A DNA stretch of 5,783 nt, from NCBI GenBank assembly GCA_937928335.1, contig CALFWN010000370.1:1-5783 (forward strand). The letters run 5' to 3'. The DNA comes from an uncultured Litoreibacter sp. GTDB taxonomy: Bacteria > Pseudomonadota > Alphaproteobacteria > Rhodobacterales > Rhodobacteraceae. A model generated the notes under the pieces. That model was not told the origin of the DNA, ran no database searches, and saw only the letters and a list, made by a program, of their open reading frames with translations. This document shows positions 1 through 5,783 of the stretch, piece after piece; the first letter of the stretch is position 1; each line of letters opens with the position of its first letter. Made by a program: the position numbers and the translations under genes.

Positions 1-467
1 CGGCGTCTTTCACCGCCGGACAGTGACAGGGCAGGGGCGCGGCGCAGATGCCCGATGGAGAATTCATTCAGCAATTCTTCCAGCCGCTCGCGCCGTCTGG
101 TGCGGCTCCTGATCGCAATCTCGAGGATGGCGAGGATATTGTCTTCGACGCTAAGTCCCCGAAAAATAGACATTTCCTGGGGAAGATAGCCGATCCCCAT
201 CTTCGCGCGGCGATACATCGGCAAAAGCGTCACGTCTCGCCCGTCAATGCTCACCGTGCCGGCCTCAGGCGTCACCAGACCGGCGATGGAGTAGAAACAT
301 GTCGTCTTGCCAGACCCGTTCGGACCCAGCAAAGCCACGACCTCGCCACGCGCCAGATCTATGGAGACATCGCGGATCACCGGCCTGCGTTTGTAGCTTT
401 TGCGCAGCCCGTGGATCTTCAGCCCCGAAGAGCCATCCGTCACCGTCAGATCAGGCCTGCGCGCCAT
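1..467 (-). CDS. lptB: LPS export ABC transporter ATP-binding protein LptB, 3' end cut by window edge
   Basis: LptB is the cytoplasmic ATPase of the LptB2FG complex, which pulls lipopolysaccharide out of the inner membrane and passes it to LptC and LptA. The frame is open from ATG at 467 to the window edge, giving 155 residues of a protein usually about 240-260 long. Visible motifs are Walker A GPNGSGKT (residues 48-55), the Q-loop in GYLPQEMSIF (Q97), which is characteristic of LptB, and the ABC signature LSGGE (149-153). Walker B, the D-loop and the switch histidine lie outside the window. The start overlaps the lptA stop by one base (TGATG), and a GGAG Shine-Dalgarno sits 7 nt upstream (475-478), so translation is probably coupled to lptA. 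A 15-20 residue extension precedes the ABC core. It is the last visible gene of the LPS cluster. LivG/LivF-type ATPases are excluded by the LPQE motif and by the lptA/lptC neighbours. Confidence 0.94.
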   Translation of the reverse strand, partial: MARRPDLTVTDGSSGLKIHGLRKSYKRRPVIRDVSIDLARGEVVALLGPNGSGKTTCFYSIAGLVTPEAGTVSIDGRDVTLLPMYRRAKMGIGYLPQEMSIFRGLSVEDNILAILEIAIRSRTRRRERLEELLNEFSIGHLRRAPALSLSGGERR

Positions 468-976
468 CAATTGTCTCCACCGGTCTGAAAAATGGTCTTC
501 ACACGGCCGGTCATCCGACCCGCGCCGCTTTCCAGATCCACGGTCAGTTTCTCCCCCGACAGCGCATTCGCCCCCTGGGTCAAGATCACATCACCTGTCA
601 TCACAATTTCAGCAGCAGCCACAGAATAGACCGCATCGCGGGATTCCGCCGCTTCACCGCCGTTCACAAGGGTCACTCCGCCACTTGCAACGATCTGGTC
701 GATATCGCCGGTTTGCTGGCCGTTTTCAGTGGCATATTTCACCTCGACGCGCGCTGCGCTCAGGCGCATCTCTCCCTGCCCGGCGACCACGTTGCCGATA
801 AACACGGCCTGGCCGGATTGCTGATCCACGGTCAGCTCATCTGCAGTGATTTCAACGGGTTGGCTGGCATCATGCTTGAGACCGCCAAAGGCCACATTGG
901 CCCCCTGCGCCAAAAGGCCCGTGGTCAGACACACAACAAATAAAAGACCCAAAGCAGGCCGCAGCACTATGTTCAT
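467..976 (-). CDS. lptA: LptA, periplasmic LPS transport protein (OstA-like)
   Basis: LptA polymerises head to tail to form the periplasmic bridge that carries lipopolysaccharide from LptC to LptD at the outer membrane. The protein has 169 residues, slightly shorter than E. coli LptA (185). An N-terminal signal peptide is clear: n-region MNIVLRP, a hydrophobic core at about residues 8-22, and likely cleavage between 23 and 29. The OstA/LptA beta-jellyroll follows, beginning with PVEITADELTVDQQSG and continuing through AVFIGNVVAGQGEMRL (about 57-72), the usual family signature. The C-terminal half repeats beta-strand-rich segments, such as ALSGEKLTVDLESGAGRMTG. The gene starts 8 nt after the lptC stop, with a weak GAGAG Shine-Dalgarno that overlaps that stop region, and its TGA overlaps the lptB ATG. 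The lptC-lptA-lptB context makes the call firm. Confidence 0.94.
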   Translation of the reverse strand: MNIVLRPALGLLFVVCLTTGLLAQGANVAFGGLKHDASQPVEITADELTVDQQSGQAVFIGNVVAGQGEMRLSAARVEVKYATENGQQTGDIDQIVASGGVTLVNGGEAAESRDAVYSVAAAEIVMTGDVILTQGANALSGEKLTVDLESGAGRMTGRVKTIFQTGGDN

Positions 977-984
977 ATCGCTCT

Positions 985-1584
985 CTAATTGCCGGGTTGG
1001 TATACCAGCTTAACACCATTTTTCAAAACAAGAAGCTGCGAGCCATCCGTTGCGACCAGCTCCATCTGCCCCGCCTCCAATGTCCCGGTCGGCCCAGATC
1101 CGTTCACAGGCCCCGGCGACACCAGAGCGGTGCGTTGAAGGTCCGCGATCAGCAGGTCGGATTTCAATACAAACCCTGTTGAGGTCGTCAGCCGGACATC
1201 CCCGGTCAGATCCATACTGTCCGTGTCGCCGTCATAGATCGCGTCCTGCGACATCAGCGTGATCTGGGTGCCGGAGGTGGTCACGATCTGTGCAGACACA
1301 TCCGTCGCAGCCATGCGTCGCGGGTTCGTTGCGTCGGGCAGGGCGGTCTGGGCGGTGACGGTGATGGTCGATCCGTCCGACGTCACGCCAGAGAATTTGG
1401 GCGCCATCAAACGCTGCTGCCGGGCAATTTCTTCAACGTCAATTTCGGCGAAAGGAATGGCGTCCTCAGGGTTAATTGTCCTTGAAAACAAGAACATGGT
1501 CGACAAAAGCGCCAGAGCCAGCAGGGGTAGGGCGATTTTTGCGAACTGAACGAAGCGGGAATATGGGTTATTCGCGACAGCCAT
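985..1584 (-). CDS. lptC: LptC, inner-membrane anchored LPS transport protein
   Basis: LptC is a bitopic inner-membrane protein that binds LptB2FG and receives lipopolysaccharide from it before handing it to LptA. The protein has 199 residues, close to the family's usual 190-220. One N-terminal transmembrane helix is visible at about residues 16-34 (KIALPLLALALLSTMFLFS), preceded by a short cytoplasmic tail, so a periplasmic C-terminal domain is expected. The segment LMAPKFSGVTSDGSTITVTA (about 59-78) matches the start of the LptC beta-jellyroll, and repeated strand motifs follow to the end (YQPGN). The ATG begins one base after the kdsD stop (TGAGATG). No strong Shine-Dalgarno is seen, which suggests translation by re-initiation after kdsD. 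Sequence conservation in LptC is low, so the call rests on topology, domain pattern and position between kdsD and lptA. Confidence 0.92.
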   Translation of the reverse strand: MAVANNPYSRFVQFAKIALPLLALALLSTMFLFSRTINPEDAIPFAEIDVEEIARQQRLMAPKFSGVTSDGSTITVTAQTALPDATNPRRMAATDVSAQIVTTSGTQITLMSQDAIYDGDTDSMDLTGDVRLTTSTGFVLKSDLLIADLQRTALVSPGPVNGSGPTGTLEAGQMELVATDGSQLLVLKNGVKLVYQPGN

Positions 1585-1585
1585 C

Positions 1586-2563
1586 TCAGACCACGCCTGC
1601 CCGCAGGCAGTCCTGCACCTTGATCAGACCAAGCGGCGCAGTGGGTGCGCCGTCTTCGGTGACAAAGAGGCAAGTGACGCTCAGCTCATCCATCATGCTG
1701 ACCGCGCGCCCGGCCAGCTCCTCCCGGCCGATGATCTTGGGGTCCGTGGTCATGACGGTTTCTGCAACCTGATCGAGCAGGCCCGACATATGTCTGCGCA
1801 GATCGCCATCCGTGATGATCCCGGCCAAAGTACCGTCCGTGTTCAGCACGCCCACAACGCCGAAGCCTTTCTTGCTGATCTCGATCAAGGCCTCAGGCAT
1901 CGGTGTGTCGCGTGTGCAGGTTGGCAGATCAGCGCCCGAGTGCATCAGGGCTTCCACCTTCGCCAGCCGCGCGCCAAGCTTGCCGCCGGGGTGGAAGTCG
2001 CGGAAGTTTTCCGGCGTGAATTTGCGATGCTCCATCATCGTGATGGCCAGCGCATCCCCCAGCGCCAGCGTCATCGTGGTAGAGGTTGTCGGCACGACGC
2101 CTGTATCGCAGGCCTCCCGTGCAGGAGGCAGCAAAAGGGCTACGTCAGACTGTTTCATCAGCGTCGAGCCCGCCTTGCTGGCAATGCCGATCAGCGGAAT
2201 TTTGAAGCGCCGCGTATGGGCGATAACATCAGACAGCTCGGGCGTTTCGCCTGAATTTGACAGGACCAGCGCAACATCCCCGGCGGCCATCATACCCAGA
2301 TCACCATGACTGGCCTCTGCGGGATGAACGAAATGCGCGGGCGCCCCGGTGGAGGCAAAGGTCGCGGCGATCTTGCGCGCAATATGGCCCGACTTGCCCA
2401 TGCCGCTTACGATCAAACGCCCTTTGGCGGCCAGCATCAGATTGACCGCCTGCACGAAATTCTCGTCCAGCGCGCCGGCAAGCGCAGTCAGCGCATCCGC
2501 CTCGCGTGCGATTACCCGGCGGCCCGTCCTGAGGAATTCTGTATCGGTCATGTGCGTCGACAT
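1586..2563 (-). CDS. kdsD: Arabinose-5-phosphate isomerase KdsD (KpsF/GutQ family)
   Basis: KdsD converts D-ribulose 5-phosphate to D-arabinose 5-phosphate, the first step towards Kdo, the sugar joining lipid A to the LPS core. It acts in the cytoplasm. The protein has 325 residues (E. coli KdsD 328). An N-terminal SIS domain spans about 40-175 and includes GMGKSGHIARK and LVLSNSGETPEL; two CBS domains follow at about 208-265 and 270-325. The residues implicated in E. coli catalysis (K59, E111, E152, H193) have counterparts at K57, E109, E150 and H191, each offset by exactly two, which supports an active isomerase. I prefer the first ATG because AAGGGG lies just upstream of it; the alternative Met5 has no Shine-Dalgarno. 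The gene follows the RNase D gene by 9 nt and precedes lptC by 1 nt. The capsule paralogue KpsF or GutQ is less likely given the lpt neighbours. Confidence 0.96.
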   Translation of the reverse strand: MSTHMTDTEFLRTGRRVIAREADALTALAGALDENFVQAVNLMLAAKGRLIVSGMGKSGHIARKIAATFASTGAPAHFVHPAEASHGDLGMMAAGDVALVLSNSGETPELSDVIAHTRRFKIPLIGIASKAGSTLMKQSDVALLLPPAREACDTGVVPTTSTTMTLALGDALAITMMEHRKFTPENFRDFHPGGKLGARLAKVEALMHSGADLPTCTRDTPMPEALIEISKKGFGVVGVLNTDGTLAGIITDGDLRRHMSGLLDQVAETVMTTDPKIIGREELAGRAVSMMDELSVTCLFVTEDGAPTAPLGLIKVQDCLRAGVV

Positions 2564-2572
2564 GCCCCTTAT

Positions 2573-3184
2573 TTAGTGTGCGAAGATGTCAATGTCAGGC
2601 CAACCGGCGAGATCCAGGCCAGCGCGGGTCGGCAGGAAGTCGAAGCAGGCCTGTGCGACCTCCATACGCCCCTCGCGCTCCAGCATAGCGTTCAGCTTGT
2701 CGCGCAGCCCGTGCAAATAGAGCACATCTGAGGCGGCGTAGTCGATCTGAGCCTGTGTCAGCGTGTCTGCCCCCCAGTCGCTGGATTGTTGCAGCTTCGA
2801 GATGTCGATCCCTTCCAACTCGTGCAGCAGGTTCTTCAAACCGTGCCGATCAGTATAGGTGCGGACCAGCTTGGAGGCGATTTTTGTGCAGTAAACAGGC
2901 TCTGTTATGGCCCCAAATGCGTTTTGAAGGGCGGCGATATCGAAGCGCCCGAAATGGAACAGCTTCAGAACCTTCGGATCGGTCAGCATCTTGCACAAGT
3001 TCGGAGCCTCGGTCTGGCCTTTTGCCACCTGCACCAGATGGGCATTGCCGTCGCCCCCGGACATCTGGATCACACAAAGACGGTCGCGATGCGGGTGGAG
3101 GCCCATCGTCTCGCAGTCGATTGCGACAACCGGGCCAAGATCGAGGTCATCCGGCAGATCGCCGTGATAGAGAGTATTTGCCAT
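2573..3184 (-). CDS. rnd: Ribonuclease D-type 3'-5' exonuclease, single-domain (no HRDC)
   Basis: This is a DEDDy-family 3'-5' exoribonuclease. RNase D proteins trim the 3' ends of tRNA precursors and other small RNAs using two metal ions. All three exonuclease motifs are present: Exo I AIDCETMGL with D23 and E25, Exo II LFHFGRFDIAAL with D82, and Exo III YAASD with Y149 and D153. The catalytic set therefore looks complete. At 203 residues it is about half the size of E. coli RNase D (375), because it ends soon after the catalytic domain and lacks the C-terminal HRDC domains. Short forms like this are common in alphaproteobacteria, so this is not a truncation. The ATG at 3184 has an AGGA Shine-Dalgarno 9 nt upstream. 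It is the first gene after the 78-base gap and probably the promoter-proximal gene of the kdsD-lpt operon. Its true substrate cannot be read from the sequence, so the symbol denotes the family. Confidence 0.93.
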   Translation of the reverse strand: MANTLYHGDLPDDLDLGPVVAIDCETMGLHPHRDRLCVIQMSGGDGNAHLVQVAKGQTEAPNLCKMLTDPKVLKLFHFGRFDIAALQNAFGAITEPVYCTKIASKLVRTYTDRHGLKNLLHELEGIDISKLQQSSDWGADTLTQAQIDYAASDVLYLHGLRDKLNAMLEREGRMEVAQACFDFLPTRAGLDLAGWPDIDIFAH

Positions 3185-3215
3185 ATGTGTTGGTCCTGCC
3201 TGCTGTGTTGCGACC

Positions 3216-3244
3216 GCAATAGTGGCTTTGAACCTTTATATCAA
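3216..3244 (-). promoter_or_regulatory. Possible sigma-70-type promoter for rnd-kdsD-lptCAB
   Basis: On the minus strand, TTGATA (3239-3244, five of six matches to TTGACA) is followed after 17 bases by TATTGC (3216-3221, three of six matches to TATAAT). This would start transcription near 3209, leaving a leader of about 25 bases with the AGGA ribosome site before the ATG at 3184. Its position in the only sizeable gap of the window favours it. The -10 match is poor, and the operon could instead be read through from livF. Confidence 0.3.
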
Positions 3245-3263
3245 CAAAACCCGAAGCAAGGGT
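3243..3263 (-). terminator. Very weak terminator-like hairpin after livF
   Basis: Read on the minus strand, ACCC (3260-3263) can pair with GGGT (3249-3252) around a 7-base loop, followed by TTTGTT. The stem is only four base pairs and starts within the livF stop codon. At best it would be a leaky terminator, and chance is a reasonable explanation. No better intrinsic terminator is visible between livF and rnd. Confidence 0.15.
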
Positions 3264-3964
3264 CAGGCGGCCAGATAGGCATCCCTGATCTCGGGTTGGG
3301 CGTTCAGCTCTTTCAGGGTGCCACTATAGACCTGCGCGCCGCTTTCAATGATCACGGCCAAATCGGCTACGGCCTGGGCGAAATGCAGGTTCTGCTCTGA
3401 CAGAAGCACGGTCAGCCCTTCGGATTTCAGCTGCTGGATGACCTTGGCCATCTGCTCGACAATGACCGGGGCCACACCCTCGCTTGGCTCGTCGAGCAGG
3501 ATGAAAGACGGGTTGCCCATCAAGGTGCGGGCGATGGTCAGCATCTGCTGTTCCCCGCCGGAGAGGGCCTTGCCGCGGTTGGAGCGGCGTTCGGCCAGGT
3601 TGGGGAAGAGGTCAAAGAGCATCTCCTCCGTCCAGGTCACGGCACCCTCGCGGGGGGGTTGTTTGCCGACCAGAAGGTTCTCGCTCACGGTGAGGTCGGT
3701 GAAAATTCTGCGCTCTTCCGGAACATAGCCAATACCGAGCTTGGCGATTTTATGCGGGGGCAGGGCGGTGATGCTTTGACCGTTGAACGTGATAGAGCCA
3801 GAAGCCGGGCGCACCAGCTGCATGATGGATTTTATGGTGGTGGTCTTGCCCGCGCCGTTGCGCCCCAGAAGTGCGACCACATTGCCGCGCGGCACAGAGA
3901 GGGTCAGGTCGCGCAAAACATGCGCCTTGCCGTAGAAGCTGTTGACGTTTTCGACCTTAAGCAT
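3263..3964 (-). CDS. livF: Branched-chain/hydrophobic amino acid ABC transporter ATP-binding protein LivF
   Basis: LivF is one of two cytoplasmic ATPases that power the Liv (HAAT family) importer, together with LivG. The protein has 233 residues (E. coli LivF 237). Motifs are Walker A GRNGAGKT (34-41), YVPEERRIF at the Q-loop position (82-84 reads P-E-E), signature LSGGE (134-138) and Walker B ILLDEP (155-160). The switch position has LLSEQN instead of EHD. Glutamate in the Q-loop and Gln-Asn in the switch are normal in LivF and separate it from LivG. The start at 3964 (MLKVENV) is chosen because a GAGGAG Shine-Dalgarno lies 7 nt upstream and family alignment begins there. An in-frame ATG at 4003 would only add residues lying inside livG. 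The gene overlaps the livG 3' end by 8 nt. The substrate could be another amino acid, amide or urea, since these transporters are hard to separate by sequence. Confidence 0.93.
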   Translation of the reverse strand: MLKVENVNSFYGKAHVLRDLTLSVPRGNVVALLGRNGAGKTTTIKSIMQLVRPASGSITFNGQSITALPPHKIAKLGIGYVPEERRIFTDLTVSENLLVGKQPPREGAVTWTEEMLFDLFPNLAERRSNRGKALSGGEQQMLTIARTLMGNPSFILLDEPSEGVAPVIVEQMAKVIQQLKSEGLTVLLSEQNLHFAQAVADLAVIIESGAQVYSGTLKELNAQPEIRDAYLAA

Positions 3965-4733
3965 CGGCACTCTCCTCGGCCCCAAAGAGCGTGCCGCCGC
4001 CAAGATAGACCTCCTGCACCAAGGGGCTGTTTCTGATCTCGGTGGCGTTGCCTTCGGCGATCAGCTTGCCGCGGTTCAGCACCATGATGCGATGGGAATG
4101 GGCAAAGACCACGTCCATGTCATGTTCGGTAAACAGGACGCTGACGCCGCGGTCTTCAACAATTCTGGCGGTCATCTCCATCAGGGCGACCCGCTCTTTC
4201 GGGGCCATGCCAGCGGTCGGCTCGTCCATCAGCAAAAGCTGCGGGTCATGGGCCAGTGCGATGGACAGCTCCATGCGTTTCAGGTCGCCATAGGCAAGAA
4301 CGGCGCAGTGGCGATCTGCCTGCGCAGACATGCCAACCATGTCGAGCAGCTCCATTGCCTTGTCGCGATACATCTTGTGGGCGAAGGGTCTAAAGCGAAA
4401 AATATCGCCATGATGTGACAGAAGCGCCATTTGCACATTCTCTATCACGGTCATCGAGCTGTAGGTCGCGGTGATCTGAAAAGTCCGTCCCACACCTTTG
4501 CGCCAGATCTGTCTTGGGGTCAGGCCGTTGATGCGCTCGCCGCCAAGGAAAACCTCGCCAGAGGTTGGTGGCAGCTGACCCATCAGCATGTTGAAGCAGG
4601 TGCTTTTGCCTGCGCCGTTCGGGCCGATCAATGCGAGCAATTCGCCCTTGCGCAACTGGAATGAGACGTCATCGACTGCAACCAACCCACCGAAGGCTTT
4701 GGTCAGCCCCTTGGTTTCCAGAACAACGCTCAT
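3957..4733 (-). CDS. livG: Branched-chain/hydrophobic amino acid ABC transporter ATP-binding protein LivG
   Basis: LivG is the second cytoplasmic ATPase of the Liv/HAAT importer, pairing with LivF beneath the permeases. The protein has 258 residues (E. coli LivG 255). Motifs are Walker A GPNGAGKST (37-45), Q-loop GRTFQIT (Q86), Walker B LLLMDEP (166-172), family motif GMAPKE (175-180) and switch TEHDMDVVF (H204). The C-terminal segment after the ATPase core is the short LivG-type extension. The ABC signature is unusual: LAYGDLKRMEL (146-156) replaces LSGGQ. LivG-type proteins often have a YGxxRR form here, so this is a variant of a family trait. ATG at 4733 overlaps the livM TGA (ATGA), with a perfect AGGAGG 7 nt upstream (4741-4746), showing translational coupling. 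Its 3' end overlaps the livF start. The function is secure; the substrate is inferred only to family level. Confidence 0.94.
   Translation of the reverse strand: MSVVLETKGLTKAFGGLVAVDDVSFQLRKGELLALIGPNGAGKSTCFNMLMGQLPPTSGEVFLGGERINGLTPRQIWRKGVGRTFQITATYSSMTVIENVQMALLSHHGDIFRFRPFAHKMYRDKAMELLDMVGMSAQADRHCAVLAYGDLKRMELSIALAHDPQLLLMDEPTAGMAPKERVALMEMTARIVEDRGVSVLFTEHDMDVVFAHSHRIMVLNRGKLIAEGNATEIRNSPLVQEVYLGGGTLFGAEESADA
3972..3977 (-). promoter_or_regulatory. Ribosome binding site that fixes the livF start
   Basis: GAGGAG on the minus strand lies within the last codons of livG and 7 nt before the ATG at 3964. It selects that start over the upstream in-frame ATG at 4003, which would add 13 residues unlike any LivF N-terminus. 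Confidence 0.75.
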
Positions 4734-5783
4734 GGCTGCTCCTCCTGTTTGAGGATGTTCATACGGGTGGCCGCTTTTCTGATGGAGCCCACGATGCCTT
4801 GCGGGGCCACGATCACCACGAAGATGATCAGGAGGCCCATAACCAGACGCCAGTATTCGAACCGGGTCAGCAGATCCTCGACACCCTTGAAGAAGGCCGC
4901 GCCCGCAACGCCACCGGCGAGTGTTTTTACCCCGCCGAGGAAGACGACGATCAGGGCGTCAAAGCTGCGGGCGATTTCCAGCTCATTGGGAAAGACGCTG
5001 CCTTTGGAGAATACAAACAAGGCACCGGCTAACCCGCCCATCAACCCGGCGAAGCCGAAGGCCAGCAGCTGGACTCTCTGCGTGTTGATCCCGGTGGATT
5101 CCGCCTGACGTTTGCTGTCGCGCGCGGCGCGCAGCGCGTAGCCAAAGGGTGAATGCGCCACATGGCGCAGGACCAGAATACCGCCGACAGAGAAGATCAG
5201 CGCGAAGTAGAAGAACGCCGTTGTGCTGTTGAGCCAGTCAGATGGCCAGATATTGACCAGACCATCATCGCCGCCGGTGACGCTGCCCCATTGGAACACG
5301 AGGCTCCACAGAAGCTGGGCGAAGGCGAGGGTGAGCATGGCGAAGTAGACGCCTGTAAGACGCAGACAGACCCAGCCAATGGCGAGTGCGGCCAGCCCGG
5401 CACCGAGCGGCGCGAGGATGAAGGCCAGCTCCATCGGGCTGTTCGCGTGGGTCACCATGAGAGCCGCGATATAGGCGCCGCCGCCGTAATAGGCCGCGTG
5501 GCCGAAACTGACCAAACCGCCAAGACCCAGAAGGAAATGCAGGCTGGCCGCAAAAAGGCAGAAGATCAGAATATCGGTGGTCAGAACCATTGCGAAGGAT
5601 GAGCCGAACAGGGGCAGCAACGCGAGAATGGAGAGGCCTACCATGACGATCAGCCGCACATTGTTCGAGGCCGGTTTGATAGGAAGCTCCGGTTCGCCCA
5701 CCTGTCCATGCTCGCCCGCAACTTCCTCGCGGCCAAACAGGCCATAGGGGCGGATCATCAGCACGACGACCATGACGACGAAC
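4730..5783 (-). CDS. livM: Branched-chain amino acid ABC transporter permease LivM, apparently fused to an upstream LivH domain; 5' end cut by window edge
   Basis: This is the inner-membrane permease that forms the channel of the Liv/HAAT importer. Numbered from the first in-frame Met (5773), a LivM domain runs from about residue 40 to the end at 347. It has several hydrophobic helices, the LivM signature GLVSFGHAAYYGGGAY (about 86-101), TGGDDGL in the periplasmic loop, the cytoplasmic ALRAARDSKRQAESTGI segment and the coupling region LGGVKTLAGGVAGA. The C-terminus APQGIVG is usual for LivM. The frame has no stop up to the window edge. Its first visible residues, FVVMVVVLMIRPYGLFG, look like a LivH C-terminus (a last helix followed by RPxGLFG). 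A hydrophilic linker of about 25 residues follows before the first LivM helix. The gene is therefore probably one long LivH-LivM protein. The Met at 5773 sits inside a hydrophobic helix and is unlikely to be the start. The TGA overlaps the livG ATG by 4 nt. Confidence 0.9.
   Translation of the reverse strand, partial: FVVMVVVLMIRPYGLFGREEVAGEHGQVGEPELPIKPASNNVRLIVMVGLSILALLPLFGSSFAMVLTTDILIFCLFAASLHFLLGLGGLVSFGHAAYYGGGAYIAALMVTHANSPMELAFILAPLGAGLAALAIGWVCLRLTGVYFAMLTLAFAQLLWSLVFQWGSVTGGDDGLVNIWPSDWLNSTTAFFYFALIFSVGGILVLRHVAHSPFGYALRAARDSKRQAESTGINTQRVQLLAFGFAGLMGGLAGALFVFSKGSVFPNELEIARSFDALIVVFLGGVKTLAGGVAGAAFFKGVEDLLTRFEYWRLVMGLLIIFVVIVAPQGIVGSIRKAATRMNILKQEEQP
4741..4746 (-). promoter_or_regulatory. 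Strong ribosome binding site of livG
   Basis: A full AGGAGG consensus on the minus strand lies 7 nt before the livG ATG (4733) and inside the last codons of livM. Its strength suggests that livG can be initiated efficiently at the overlapping stop/start of livM and livG. Confidence 0.75.

Noticed and set aside
929..931. Cys16 in the LptA signal peptide as a lipoprotein anchor
   Set aside because: The preceding residues FVV do not form a lipobox (a small residue is needed just before Cys), and the hydrophobic core continues past it.
299..943. 214-codon open frame on the plus strand opposite lptA and lptB
   Set aside because: It is antisense to well-supported genes, has a low-complexity His/Arg/Gln-rich composition typical of shadow frames in GC-rich DNA, and no recognisable domain.
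2786..3400. 204-codon plus-strand frame spanning the RNase D gene, the 78-base gap and the livF end
   Set aside because: It crosses opposite-strand genes with complete catalytic motifs, and its own translation resembles no family.
3965..4003. Upstream in-frame start for livF adding 13 residues
   Set aside because: The extension (MAAARSLGPRRVP) lies within livG and is unlike LivF N-termini. The ATG at 3964 has GAGGAG 7 nt upstream.
5153..5602. 149-codon plus-strand frame rich in Glu, Asp and Gln opposite livM
   Set aside because: Its charged composition mirrors hydrophobic codons of the membrane protein on the other strand, so it is a shadow.
5642..5773. A separate livM start at the Met at 5773, the GTG at residue 39 or the ATG at residue 44
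   Set aside because: Met 5773 lies inside a hydrophobic LivH-like helix. The GTG and ATG lack a Shine-Dalgarno, and no in-frame stop separates them from the upstream frame. Not fully excluded.
1..5783. Mobile elements, CRISPR arrays, tRNA/rRNA genes, phage or defence genes
   Set aside because: Nothing supports them: nearly all bases lie in eight recognisable core genes, with no direct repeat arrays, transposase motifs or composition break noticed.

Overview
The window looks like chromosomal DNA from an alphaproteobacterium, most likely of the Rhodobacterales (Roseobacter-type). The DNA is moderately GC-rich. The gene order RNase D - kdsD - lptC - lptA - lptB is typical of that group, and the proteins read like its members. 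This assignment is inferred from gene order and protein character; no search was run. All eight genes lie on the minus strand, so transcription runs from high to low coordinates. Coding density is very high, and the only gap above 10 bases is 78 bases long (3185-3262).

Region A (5783 down to 3263) is the inner-membrane part of a branched-chain or hydrophobic amino acid (HAAT/Liv family) ABC importer. It holds a LivM permease whose reading frame is continuous with what looks like the C-terminal tail of a LivH permease at the window edge, then the ATPases LivG and LivF. The genes are chained by overlaps (4 nt, then 8 nt), and livG and livF have strong Shine-Dalgarno sites. No periplasmic binding protein gene is visible; it may lie beyond the right edge.

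Region B (3184 down to 1) is a cell-envelope cluster. It starts with a short RNase D-type exonuclease, then KdsD (arabinose-5-phosphate isomerase, which makes the Kdo precursor), LptC, LptA and a 3'-truncated LptB. KdsD feeds synthesis of the LPS core sugar Kdo. LptB drives LPS extraction from the inner membrane, and LptC and LptA form part of the bridge that carries LPS across the periplasm. Junctions are 9 nt, 1 nt, 8 nt and a 1-nt overlap, so the five genes are very probably one operon with translational coupling.

The 78-base gap between livF and the RNase D gene is the only likely place for a new promoter. It holds a weak sigma-70-like promoter candidate, a very weak terminator-like hairpin just after livF, and a small dyad. 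There are no tRNA or rRNA genes, mobile elements, CRISPR arrays or large repeats. I see ordinary core genes and no undescribed system. The most notable point is the probable LivH-LivM permease fusion.
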